A DNA stretch of 64,000 nt from Pediococcus acidilactici DSM 20284 (lineage in GTDB: Bacteria; Bacillota; Bacilli; Lactobacillales; Lactobacillaceae), in contig NZ_GL397067.1 in NCBI RefSeq assembly GCF_000146325.1, positions 1,820,860-1,884,859 of the forward strand, given 5' to 3'. Under the pieces are notes generated by a model, which was given only the letters and a program-made list of their open reading frames with translations, was not told where the DNA came from and did not search any database. Shown piece after piece: positions 37,772 to 45,569 of this stretch. The stretch's first letter is position 1, and each line of letters opens with the position of its first letter. A program made the translations under genes and the position numbers.

Positions 37772-38425
37772 TTATTTAATTGTTGTAGTTGCGTCCCATT
37801 GCCAAGGATCCTGATGCCAGGTGCGGGCCGAATCTAGCTGGGCCGGAGTTAGTTGTTGTTGCGTAGCTAAATAATCAATTAATTGGTGATAATCGATCAA
37901 ACTATGTAACTGAGTCTCCTCAGCCGTGAAGTTTTGCCGAGCGTCCGGAAGCTGGTAACTAAAGATACTCGCGACCCCTAGTAATTGAGCGGGGGTTTGG
38001 CGAACCGCTTTGCCAGCCTTAAGCACGCTGCCGCCGGTTGAAATCAAATCGTCAATCAATACCACCTGGTCAGCGGCTTGTAAAGTCCCCTCAATCTGCT
38101 TACCTGCTCCGTGATCCTTGGGTTTAGAACGGACGTAGATCAATGGTAATTCGAGTTCCTCAGCAACCCACGCTGCGTGCGGAATCCCAGCCGTTGCCAC
38201 CCCGCCGATCACCGTTGCCGTCGGATAAAATTGCCGAATTAGTTCGCTGAGCCCCGTGGCAATTTGTTTACGTAACGCGGGTTTGCTAATTGTCATTCGC
38301 AAGTCGGTATAGATTGGCGACTTGATTCCACTGGCGTACGTAAACGGTGCGTCAGGCTTTACCTGAATTGCTTGCAATTCCAGTAACTGCTGAATAATTG
38401 CTGCTTGAGTTTGTGTTTCCGTCAT
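37772..38425 (-). CDS. pyrE: Orotate phosphoribosyltransferase
   Basis: The 217-residue enzyme joins orotate with PRPP. The PRPP loop is VVLIDDLISTGGSVLKAG; FTYASGIKSPIYTDLR is the N-terminal substrate block; YVRSKPKDHGAGKQIEG has the catalytic loop. In this window pyrE is the first gene, ahead of pyrB and with its own attenuator, whereas in many Gram-positive operons it is last. pyrF and pyrR are not in the window. Confidence 0.96.
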   Translation of the reverse strand: MTETQTQAAIIQQLLELQAIQVKPDAPFTYASGIKSPIYTDLRMTISKPALRKQIATGLSELIRQFYPTATVIGGVATAGIPHAAWVAEELELPLIYVRSKPKDHGAGKQIEGTLQAADQVVLIDDLISTGGSVLKAGKAVRQTPAQLLGVASIFSYQLPDARQNFTAEETQLHSLIDYHQLIDYLATQQQLTPAQLDSARTWHQDPWQWDATTTIK

Positions 38426-38471
38426 GTTTGAACCCCTTTATTTGGATTTCGAAATCGCTAATTTTGGGTAC

Positions 38472-38567
38472 AAAAAAACCACCAGTAAGTAAAATGGCCG
38501 GCGCTAACCGCGTCCATTCCACCTACTGATGGCGACTCCGTTAGCTTGTTGACCTCTCGGGATCAAC
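38472..38567 (-). promoter_or_regulatory. PyrR-dependent attenuator 1, upstream of pyrE
   Basis: The minus-strand hairpin GTTGATCCCGAGAGGTCAAC (38567-38548) is a canonical PyrR-binding loop. Its downstream arm region can form an antiterminator (GCTAAC at 38545-38540 with GTTAGC at 38508-38503). The terminator is a long stem (38532-38514 with 38497-38479; arms begin CCATCAGTAGGTGG) followed by TTTTTTT. Confidence 0.9.
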
Positions 38568-38594
38568 TTAAAGCGACTCGATTAATTTTTACCA

Positions 38595-38622
38595 ATGATA
38601 CACCCCTGAAATTAAATGTCAA
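38595..38622 (-). promoter_or_regulatory. Promoter of the pyr operon
   Basis: On the minus strand TTGACA (38622-38617) and TATCAT (38600-38595) are 16 bases apart, about 28 bases upstream of the PyrR-binding hairpin. Confidence 0.8.
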
Positions 38623-38642
38623 GCCACGTTATGGTAAAAAAT

Positions 38643-38755
38643 AGAGTGTGGGGCAAAAGTTGGGTAGTTTATGAGCATTAACTAAAAAGCGACCATTGTG
38701 CTTGAATTTAGCATAAATAGTCGCTTTAGGATTAACCAAAGCAGTCTGAATTTTG
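38643..38755 (+). repeat. Family B hairpin repeat (copy B4)
   Basis: It begins AGAGTGTGGGGCAAAAGTTG and holds a stem around AAAAGCGACCATTGTGC/GCATAAATAGTCGCTTT (imperfect), then GGATTAACC. Unlike most copies it is not in the sense direction behind a gene: it lies between the pyr promoter and the end of the minus-strand HAD gene. Bases 38756-38852 show no gene. Confidence 0.75.
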
Positions 38756-38852
38756 GTGTAGGTATGGCTCTATTAAAGTCAATATACCAAAATAATTTCA
38801 GTTCCTTCTCAGCTTCCATTTTACTTGTATTTTGAAGGATTCGCGTAGTTAC

Positions 38853-39677
38853 CTACTTAATCTCCCCGGTCAACAACCGCTCAATCATGTCTAAAACGCC
38901 ACTGTGGTTGTTGTCCAATTTTGTGATTAGCTTCGTTGCTTTTTTAGCTTCTGGTTCCGCGTTTTTCATTGCATAACCTAGTCGCGCGTGCTGTAACATG
39001 GCTTCGTCATTTTGCGTGTCGCCGAAGGCCATGGTCTCGTCCATGGAAATTTGCCACAAGTTCTGCAATTGGGTCAGTCCATAAGCCTTAGTCACGTGCG
39101 GCATGGTGACGTCCATGCCCCCCAGCCCACTCATCACGCAACCAAGGTCATCCCCCAGCGCGTTTTGTAACTGTTCGGCTTGGGGGCGCACGTCCGTTAG
39201 CCCACTCCAATGAATATCAATCTTGTAAATCGGCTCGTTTACCGCCGTTAGTTTTGCTACCGGCGTAAGGTGTTGATAAAAATATGCACTGTCTTTCCAA
39301 TCGGCGTCACTAGGCACCATGTTGGTGAACGCTTGTTGACGGGTCGACAAAATTAGTTTTGCTTCGGCAAACTCCGGAGTGCTCATTAAATAATCCAACG
39401 CATCATGCAGTAAAGCCGGTTTAATGGGATTATCATCCAAAACTTTCCCTTGCTCAACGGTCAGGGCACCGTCTTCAGCGACAAAAGTCAGGTCACCTTC
39501 AATTCCTTCAAAAACTTCTTGGCAGTGCGCTAGTTGATTCCCACTAGCTACCACAAATTTAATTTGTCGGCGACTAAGTTCGTCTAGTTGGGCCTGAAAA
39601 CGTGATCGGTCAAACTCCCGTTGGTCATTTAAAAAAGTTCCGTCAATGTCACTTGCAATTAATCGAATCTCCGTCAT
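38853..39677 (-). CDS. Cof-type HAD-family phosphatase
   Basis: The 274-residue protein has motif I LIASDIDGTFLND, motif II KFVVASGNQLAHC and motif III/IV TMAFGDTQNDEAML, with a large C2 cap between. It is a IIB sugar-phosphatase type, like the gene at 14987 but not a close copy. It starts 21 bases after the small gene at 39699, so they form a unit. Substrate unknown. Confidence 0.9.
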   Translation of the reverse strand: MTEIRLIASDIDGTFLNDQREFDRSRFQAQLDELSRRQIKFVVASGNQLAHCQEVFEGIEGDLTFVAEDGALTVEQGKVLDDNPIKPALLHDALDYLMSTPEFAEAKLILSTRQQAFTNMVPSDADWKDSAYFYQHLTPVAKLTAVNEPIYKIDIHWSGLTDVRPQAEQLQNALGDDLGCVMSGLGGMDVTMPHVTKAYGLTQLQNLWQISMDETMAFGDTQNDEAMLQHARLGYAMKNAEPEAKKATKLITKLDNNHSGVLDMIERLLTGEIK

Positions 39678-39698
39678 AACATCCTCCTTGTTGAGTTA

Positions 39699-40028
39699 CT
39701 AACGACCGCCAGCGATTTTACTTAGCTGTTTATCCAAGTAGTCCCAGAGACTATCCGCATCTTGTGTAAAATCCTCAGTAAAGCTAGTTCCGCGAGGTGC
39801 AACTTTACCAGTGGGCGCGTTAATCACATCATAGACTACCAACTCGTCATTTTCTAATTTACAAGTGAAGTAGTGCCCGTCCAAAATGTCGTCTAATAAG
39901 TGTTGGGCATTATCCTGGATTGCTTGTTCAATTAATTGTTCTTCAGCAACCGTTTGACCCTGTTCTTTTAATTGTTCTTTTTTAACCCGTACTTCGGTCA
40001 AATCGTGTGGTACTTGAATAATTGCCAT
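39699..40028 (-). CDS. Hypothetical protein (109 aa)
   Basis: ATG 40028 lies 8 bases behind GGGGGA, so it is preferred to the ATG five codons upstream, which overlaps that site. The protein is acidic and soluble: an N-terminal charged helix (VRVKKEQLKEQGQTVAEEQLIEQAIQD), a strand pair FTCKLENDELVVYDV, and an acidic C-terminus. No family recognised. It precedes the HAD phosphatase gene in a two-gene unit. Confidence 0.75.
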   Translation of the reverse strand: MAIIQVPHDLTEVRVKKEQLKEQGQTVAEEQLIEQAIQDNAQHLLDDILDGHYFTCKLENDELVVYDVINAPTGKVAPRGTSFTEDFTQDADSLWDYLDKQLSKIAGGR

Positions 40029-40111
40029 GCGCTTTTCCCCCATTTAATTACTAATTAAATTCAATTTTACCATGGATATTGCGCTAAAATAGACTAGAAA
40101 ACAAATTAGGG

Positions 40112-41053
40112 GTGAGTGAAATTTTATTACAAAGTATTCAAGGGGTACTGGTAATCATTATTATGGTTGCCGTGGGGTACTATTTAGCCTCTCGACACTG
40201 GTTTAACGAGGATTCTAAAAAATTACTTGCTAAGCTTGTTACCCAAGTGGCCCTGCCGCCTTACATGATCACTTCAATTACCAAAGATTTTACTAAAGCT
40301 GAACTTTTCAAGTTACTGCCCAACCTTTGGTATCCGGTTTTATCAATGTTCATTTTAATGGGGCTTGCTTGGTTAATTGTGCGTTTAATTCACGTTGACC
40401 CGCGCCATCAAGGCCTATTTACTTCCATGTTTTTTAACTCCAACACCGTTTTTGTCGGGTTGCCCATTAACCTAGCAGTCTTCGGAGAACGTAGCTTGCC
40501 ATACGTGTTGGTTTATTACATGGCTAATACGACCATTTTTTGGACGTTAGGGGTTTACTTCATCCAACGTGACCAACAACGCCAAACCAAAATCAGTCTA
40601 AAAAGCACTTTACAAAAGATCTTCTCAGCCCCACTTTTAGGATTTATGATTGGGATTGTCCTGATTGTCCTAAACATTCACCTACCTAGTTTCTTATCGT
40701 CTAGCTTCACTTACTTAGGAGGCCTGACCATCCCGTTGTCCATGTTGTTTATTGGGGTTTCCGTTTACGATGCAGGCTTGCGCAATATGCGTTTTCAAAA
40801 AGACAATTTGGGAGTTTTACTTGGCCGGTTTGTTTTTGCGCCAAGTTTAATGGCTCTGTTAGTAATGCCAAGCTCCATGCCCCTAATCATGAAGCAAGTC
40901 TTCATTTTACAATCGTGCATGCCGGTAATGACGAATGCGCCGGTAGTCGCCAAGCTGTACGATGCGGATGCCGATTTTGCTTCAATTATGGTGACGGAAT
41001 CCACGTTATTATCACTGATAATGGTGCCGGTGATGATGTGGATAATGGGATAG
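40112..41053 (+). CDS. AEC-family permease (auxin efflux carrier-like)
   Basis: The 313-residue protein has about ten hydrophobic segments in two halves, the AEC layout (GYYLASRHWF near the start; FNSNTVFVGLPI in segment 4; VTESTLLSLIMVPVMMWIM at the end). Bacterial members export or take up malate and other organic acids. The start is taken as GTG 40112, which sits on an AGGGG ribosome site, so an unusual start a few codons on is not excluded. Its TAG stop is part of a family A element. Confidence 0.87.
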   Translation: MSEILLQSIQGVLVIIIMVAVGYYLASRHWFNEDSKKLLAKLVTQVALPPYMITSITKDFTKAELFKLLPNLWYPVLSMFILMGLAWLIVRLIHVDPRHQGLFTSMFFNSNTVFVGLPINLAVFGERSLPYVLVYYMANTTIFWTLGVYFIQRDQQRQTKISLKSTLQKIFSAPLLGFMIGIVLIVLNIHLPSFLSSSFTYLGGLTIPLSMLFIGVSVYDAGLRNMRFQKDNLGVLLGRFVFAPSLMALLVMPSSMPLIMKQVFILQSCMPVMTNAPVVAKLYDADADFASIMVTESTLLSLIMVPVMMWIMG

Positions 41054-41266
41054 AGTGTGGAAGCCCACGGGTAGGGTTGGAGGATTAACTATATCTTGGG
41101 CTTAATCGCAAAACCCTGGGGGCTGGAACACGTTTCGGCTCAGCTGCAAAAAAACATCTAAGATTAATGGAATAAGGGACTTAATCGTGACTTTGACGAT
41201 TGAGCCCCTTATTTGATTAACCGGAGAAAGTGGGGGCCAAAAGTACGTTTGGACTCAGTTGCAGAA
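41051..41266 (+). repeat. Family A 3'-element, two hairpin units
   Basis: It begins TAGAGTGTGGAAGCC at the stop of the AEC gene. The second unit has the stem AATAAGGGACTTAATCG/CGATTGAGCCCCTTATT; the first is decayed (ATATCTTGGGCTTAATCGC with a lost right arm). Both carry the AACACGTTTCGGCT or GTACGTTTGGACT block at the end. Confidence 0.82.
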
Positions 41267-41284
41267 AAACATTCCTAACAAAGA

Positions 41285-41489
41285 ATGGGACTGAGAAGAA
41301 AATAAAAAATGTTTTTCAAGAATAGAAAATTCTCGAAAAACATTTTTGCGTGGACCTTAATAAAACCAAATGTGCGCCAAAAGCCATTTTTCCCGCTTAA
41401 CAAAAAATGACTACTATACTCAATCCAAGCATAAGTTGATTTTCAGTTAATGCTCACAAACTTCCTGGCTTTTGTCCGACCCTCATTTT
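41285..41489 (-). repeat. Family B hairpin repeat (copy B5)
   Basis: On the minus strand, behind yeiH, it begins GAGGGTCGGACAAAAGCC and shows an imperfect hairpin and a tail with TGGCTTTTGGCGCACATTTGG. A second strong stem AAAAATGTTTTTCGAGAA/TTCTTGAAAAACATTTTT ends it. With the family A element it fills the whole 459-base gap 41054-41512. Confidence 0.78.
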
Positions 41490-41512
41490 TTAATAACTGA
41501 TGTCTTTAAATT

Positions 41513-42538
41513 CTAGAAGAACCACTTGCTTGCCATAATTACGAAAATTAATAACAATACCGAGCCGATCGTCGCTGCCGCAAACGGTCCCTTACCGCGT
41601 TTTAAGATTACCCGGAAGTTTACTGACATACCTAAAGCAGCCATTGCCATGCCCAAGAAAATGTAAGCCAGTTTAACTAATCCTGCTAAAACGCCTGCAC
41701 CTAATGGTAAGAAAGTTCCGACAACACTAGCAAGGATAAAGCCACCCATAAACCAAGGAATTGGGAGCTTGCCCTTTGTTTGATTAGCAACGTTAACTTC
41801 ATTCCGCCGCCGGTGCCAGAAACCGATAATCAAGGCTACCGGAGCCAACAAAAGCACCCGGGAAAGCTTGGTAATGATGGCCGTATCCAAACTAACCGGA
41901 CCACCCGCACCACCGGTTGCCACCGCGTGGGCAATTTCATGGAGTGACCCGCCAGCAACGACCCCAAATTGGGTCGGCGTTAAATGCAACCATGATTTCA
42001 AACCAATTTCGATAAACGTAAAGACCGTTCCTAAAATCGCCACCACGGCAATTGCCATAACTTCGTCTTCCCGCTTTTGTTCCTCTTGGTCAGCCGGCAC
42101 CTGGATCTGTGGAGAGATTCCCATTACTGCGGCCGCCCCACAAATTCCGGTCCCACTTGCCACGAGCATTGCTAAATTAGATTCCACGTTAAATTTTCGC
42201 GCTAAATTGTAAACCACTAAAATTGTCAGACCAACTATTAAAACCGCCAACAAAATCGTCTTTACTCCCGCATGTGCCAAATCAATTAAGTTCAACTTAA
42301 ATCCCAAAAGGATGATTCCTAAACGTAAAAATTTGTTAGAAATAAACCCGGTACCTTTTTTGGATTTTTCCACGACCCGTGGACTAAACTGTACTAACAT
42401 TCCTAAAACTAATGAAATTACTAAGGCGCCAATTAAACTAAAATATGGTAATTGGGCCAACAAGCTACCGGCTAACGCGCAGAGTAACGTTACTCCAATA
42501 GCTGTCCAAAAGCTTTTTTCTTTCACCAACTTTGCCAT
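41513..42538 (-). CDS. yeiH: YeiH-family putative sulfate exporter
   Basis: The 341-residue membrane protein has about ten hydrophobic segments and the family blocks FLRLGIILLGFKLNL, VASGTGICGAAAVMG, VVAGGSLHEIAHAVATGGAGG and AALGMSVNFRVI. It belongs to UPF0324/PSE; sulfonate or sulfate-related export is proposed for relatives. A LysR regulator is divergently encoded 160 bases away, a conserved pairing that suggests it controls yeiH. Confidence 0.92.
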   Translation of the reverse strand: MAKLVKEKSFWTAIGVTLLCALAGSLLAQLPYFSLIGALVISLVLGMLVQFSPRVVEKSKKGTGFISNKFLRLGIILLGFKLNLIDLAHAGVKTILLAVLIVGLTILVVYNLARKFNVESNLAMLVASGTGICGAAAVMGISPQIQVPADQEEQKREDEVMAIAVVAILGTVFTFIEIGLKSWLHLTPTQFGVVAGGSLHEIAHAVATGGAGGPVSLDTAIITKLSRVLLLAPVALIIGFWHRRRNEVNVANQTKGKLPIPWFMGGFILASVVGTFLPLGAGVLAGLVKLAYIFLGMAMAALGMSVNFRVILKRGKGPFAAATIGSVLLLIFVIMASKWFF

Positions 42539-42668
42539 AATAATTCTCCTTTTCTCTTTGTTTATTTTGTAAACCCCTAGCGAATACTTTTGGGGTTACT
42601 CGTTTTCTAGCACATTAATTATCCTATCAAAGTTAGTGAATAAAATATAATTATAATATATAATCAGT

Positions 42669-42687
42669 CTATAGATATTACTTATAG
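42669..42687. promoter_or_regulatory. Possible LysR-type box
   Basis: CTATA-N9-TATAG is an inverted repeat of the T-N11-A type used by LysR proteins, 11 bases before the lysR ATG in the divergent yeiH-lysR region. Confidence 0.4.
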
Positions 42688-42698
42688 GGAGAATTACG

Positions 42699-43553
42699 AT
42701 GATTGATAACCGCTACGCCACGTTTGCTTTATTGTCGAAAAATAAATCCTACACGAAAACCGCTAAGGAATTATTTATTACCCAGCCTGCAGTTTCCCAA
42801 CAGGTTAAGAGTTTAGAAAACGAACTCCAGCTAAAATTGGTGGAATACCGCCACCCGCATTTGAGCATCACCCCTGCCGGACAAGCTCTAGCGCGATTCA
42901 TCGAAACTACCCAACATCAAGAAAACCAACTGGTACAACGGCTGCAACATCCTGCCAAAGCAACCACGCTTCGAGTGGGAGTAACTCATTCAGTAAGTAT
43001 TTTTATGGCTCCGCAACTGTTGCGAAAGTGGCACGATCGCTACACCCATATTCAGTGTACGGTTGCTAATACCCGCACCATTTTGTCTCAGATTGATACC
43101 GGAAAGCTAAATATCGGAATTTTGGAAGGTAACTTTGACAAGTCCTTATACAGCAGTCAAACCATTACTACCGAAGACTTTGTGGCGGTTACCCGTGCTT
43201 CCTCGCCACTCGCCCAACGTTCTTCGCTTACGCTAACCGATTTATTGGACGAACCGCTATTGCTTCGGGAAAACGGTTCAGGAACCCGGAAAGTTTTCGA
43301 AGATTGGGCGAGTGCATTCAACGTCAAAAAAGACGACTTCGCTCAAGTAATTGAATTTGGAAGTTCCGGTGGGATCGTTAACTTGCTTCAAAGCTTGGGC
43401 GTGAGCTTTATGTACCGTTCCTTAGTTAATCCTCAACTTGCAGATCAATCCCTAGTGACGCTGCCCATTAAAGGACTTGATATTAGTCGGCCGATTGCCA
43501 TGGTATACGCCAAAAATAGTTTCTTCGAAAACGAATACCGGCAACTCCTCTAA
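42699..43553 (+). CDS. LysR-family transcriptional regulator
   Basis: The 284-residue protein has the LysR winged HTH (residues about 3-60; TAKELFITQPAVSQQVKSLENELQLKLVEY) and a periplasmic-binding-like effector domain (about 85-280). It is divergent from yeiH, like the CysL/YeiE-type regulators of sulfur metabolism in other bacteria, so control of yeiH is likely. Ligand unknown. Confidence 0.93.
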   Translation: MIDNRYATFALLSKNKSYTKTAKELFITQPAVSQQVKSLENELQLKLVEYRHPHLSITPAGQALARFIETTQHQENQLVQRLQHPAKATTLRVGVTHSVSIFMAPQLLRKWHDRYTHIQCTVANTRTILSQIDTGKLNIGILEGNFDKSLYSSQTITTEDFVAVTRASSPLAQRSSLTLTDLLDEPLLLRENGSGTRKVFEDWASAFNVKKDDFAQVIEFGSSGGIVNLLQSLGVSFMYRSLVNPQLADQSLVTLPIKGLDISRPIAMVYAKNSFFENEYRQLL

Positions 43554-43641
43554 GCATTTATGGCGAAGAGCGTTATAATAAAGTTAGTCTTGATAAAAAT
43601 CATCAGCTATTGATTTAGTTTGCTAGGTTTAACCCGGCAAT

Positions 43642-43660
43642 TATGATAGGATTTATCATA
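43642..43660. promoter_or_regulatory. Inverted repeat upstream of the small HTH-like gene
   Basis: TATGATA-N5-TATCATA, a perfect 7-bp dyad, lies 32 bases before ATG 43692 and overlaps a -10-like TATGAT. It could be an operator, perhaps of the small protein itself. Confidence 0.5.
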
Positions 43661-43691
43661 CATAGATGGAAACTTTATGGAGGGATTCTTT

Positions 43692-43877
43692 ATGAATGGC
43701 GTAACAGAATTTGCGGAAAAAATTATCAATTTCCAAAAGAAAAATAACCTTACGGATGCTGACGTTGCCTTTGGAACACATCTATCCGTAGAAAAGATTC
43801 ACCGAATCAAGGAAAACTCGTACACGCCGACCGACGATGACTTAAAGCGCATCACCGATTTTATGAAAACCAAGTAA
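43692..43877 (+). CDS. Small HTH-like protein (61 aa; LBP_cg2779-like)
   Basis: ATG 43692 lies 9 bases behind GGAGGG. The product MNGVTEFAEKIINFQKKNNLTDADVAFGTHLSVEKIHRIKEN (first part only) has the helix spacing of an Xre-type HTH: a helix, DADVAFGTHLSVEKIHRIKEN as the turn region, then a closing helix. It resembles a family of short lactobacillar proteins annotated after LBP_cg2779. Function unknown; DNA binding is an inference. Confidence 0.78.
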   Translation: MNGVTEFAEKIINFQKKNNLTDADVAFGTHLSVEKIHRIKENSYTPTDDDLKRITDFMKTK

Positions 43878-43901
43878 GCTCGGCGGCCCGTTTCATAATT
43901 C

Positions 43902-43966
43902 AAAAAAGAACCCGCGTAACTTCTAGCAATTATTTACTAATCGCTAAAAACTACCGGGTTCTTTCG
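43902..43966 (+). terminator. Terminator-like hairpin
   Basis: The stem AAAGAACCCG/CGGGTTCTTT (43905-43914 with 43955-43964) holds a second pairing in its 40-base loop. The T run is short. It follows the small HTH-like gene and precedes the GNAT gene. Confidence 0.6.
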
Positions 43967-43988
43967 TACTATTTTGCAGGAGGGTACC

Positions 43989-44510
43989 ATGAAAAAATTT
44001 GAATTTTATCACCCAATTTTGACTAACCAATACAGTCTGGATTGGCTTACCAAAACTAAGGTAAAGGACATTTTTGCCCTCCGAAGCCATCCCCAAATTG
44101 CACAACAAGAGCACCGCCCGGCCGATCAGGAACTCACCGACACGGTTGCCTACGTTAACCAAGTAATGCGGCAAGTAATGAATAACCGCGCCTTGGTTTG
44201 GGGGATCACCCGCCGCGCCGACCAACAATTTATTGGCATCGCGGGATTAACTGAGTTTGCCGACCATCCTCAACAAGCCACCATCCAATTCACCCTGTCC
44301 AATGAAACGTTGCAGGTTGCCGCAATGACAGAGGTTTTAAAACGGCTAATTATTTTTGCATTTCAAGAATTAGAACTATCGCAAATTAACGGGGCGGTTG
44401 ATCAGGAAAACGTCTCGCAAATTCAAGTGTTGAAAGAAGCTGGTTTTTCCCTTGTTAAAACGACCGGAACCATCCAGCACTACCAGTTATCTAGCACTGA
44501 CAAATTCTAA
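43989..44510 (+). CDS. GNAT-family acetyltransferase (RimJ/RimL-like)
   Basis: ATG 43989 follows AGGAGGG, giving 173 residues. The fold is of the RimJ/RimL kind: an N-terminal YSLDWLTKTKVKDIFALRSHPQIAQQE block, WGITRRADQQFIGIAGL in the core strand, and the end INGAVDQENVSQIQVLKEAGF. The acetyl-CoA loop (Q/RxxGxG/A) is not well kept between residues 100 and 120, so activity is uncertain. Substrate unknown. Confidence 0.83.
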   Translation: MKKFEFYHPILTNQYSLDWLTKTKVKDIFALRSHPQIAQQEHRPADQELTDTVAYVNQVMRQVMNNRALVWGITRRADQQFIGIAGLTEFADHPQQATIQFTLSNETLQVAAMTEVLKRLIIFAFQELELSQINGAVDQENVSQIQVLKEAGFSLVKTTGTIQHYQLSSTDKF

Positions 44511-44562
44511 ACACCCTAATTACCAAAGCGCCCCGTCGCCGTTAGATTAACGTCTACTAAAT

Positions 44563-44620
44563 AAAAAGCTCCCCATAGTTGTTAGATTTCTGTTATCCAA
44601 CAACTATGGAGAGCTTTTTT
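44563..44620. terminator. Strong bidirectional terminator
   Basis: A 21-base stem (44563-44583 with 44599-44620; arms include CCATAGTTGTT/AACAACTATGG) with AAAAAGCT and AGCTTTTTT ends lies between the convergent GNAT gene and the exopolysaccharide cluster. Confidence 0.88.
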
Positions 44621-44714
44621 AGTCAAAACTAATGCAAACTTCGTTCCAGCAAACAGAAATTTTTTACTAGTTTTAACCGTACAGTCAGTTATTTAAATGG
44701 CTCTTAATCAGTAG

Positions 44715-45569
44715 TTAAACATCATATTGCGTTTCTTTAATTCCATCATTCATTAAGTCATAAGGGTTGTCCATTTCTTCCGCGTCCCATTCTGAAACCC
44801 CAATAACCATGGAAATGGCTAAATCTGCCAATTCTGGACTTTTCTTAATACTTTTTTCAAATATATCTTTAGTACGTTGCGCCACAATTCTACCTCCTGC
44901 GGCATTACTATATAAAAGTACTGCCCATGTTGGATCGTTATTATCCAACAAGTAGGTAATGTCGTTACCACGGGTAGACCCCTTAATTACTTCTGAGGTA
45001 ACTTTTAACAAAAGCTGGAGTTGACGTTCACTCATCATTCTTCGTAAATCATTAAAATATCTTATTTTAATAATCAAAGTGGTTACCGGAATATCAAACC
45101 GTCGACTAGTTTCAATGAATACCCCAGCATCTTCTACATATGCCACGGTTGTCCGTAAATTGGTTTGTTGATCAAAAGCACCCTTTTCTACTAATTCTGC
45201 GTATAATTCATTATTAGCCTTTTGTAAGGCGATTTGACTGCGAGCCATGGAATATAGTGCAACTGAGGCCAACATCGGTATTACTAACCAAAAAATTAGC
45301 GTCCACTGTACTTCACGATTCAACCCAAAATATTCATACAACATAACCACAGTTTGAAAGGCAATGAACACCATGTTTGCTAACAAGCTTGGAATAATCC
45401 CCATGAAGTAAGTAATAATTAAGATTCCCACTGTAATAATGAGGTAAACAATGTTTACAACTATATTCTGTGAAAGCACCATTAGGACAGCTGTAATAGC
45501 GAGCATTAATAAAAATGCAAGTAATCCAACGTCCCCGTATAAATGTTCTTTACTATTTTTGTTTCGCAT
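44715..45569 (-). CDS. Membrane protein with degenerate GGDEF domain keeping the c-di-GMP I-site (PssE-like)
   Basis: The 284-residue protein has about five hydrophobic segments (residues 12-108), a short coiled linker and a GGDEF-fold domain (about 130-265) that opens with FDQQTNLRT, the counterpart of the usual DxLTxLxNR. The active-site GGDEF is replaced by DNNDP (209-213), so it cannot make c-di-GMP. But the inhibitory-site motif RxxD is intact as RGND (200-203), with the canonical five residues before the GGDEF position. Listeria PssE is a c-di-GMP receptor of this kind. It overlaps the BcsB-like gene by 17 bases and is last in the cluster. Confidence 0.85.
   Translation of the reverse strand: MRNKNSKEHLYGDVGLLAFLLMLAITAVLMVLSQNIVVNIVYLIITVGILIITYFMGIIPSLLANMVFIAFQTVVMLYEYFGLNREVQWTLIFWLVIPMLASVALYSMARSQIALQKANNELYAELVEKGAFDQQTNLRTTVAYVEDAGVFIETSRRFDIPVTTLIIKIRYFNDLRRMMSERQLQLLLKVTSEVIKGSTRGNDITYLLDNNDPTWAVLLYSNAAGGRIVAQRTKDIFEKSIKKSPELADLAISMVIGVSEWDAEEMDNPYDLMNDGIKETQYDV

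Noticed and set aside
34350-38425. Several frames of 60-180 codons antisense to the pyr genes
   Set aside because: They lack ribosome sites, have no recognisable domains and lie opposite clearly coding genes; they follow from codon bias.
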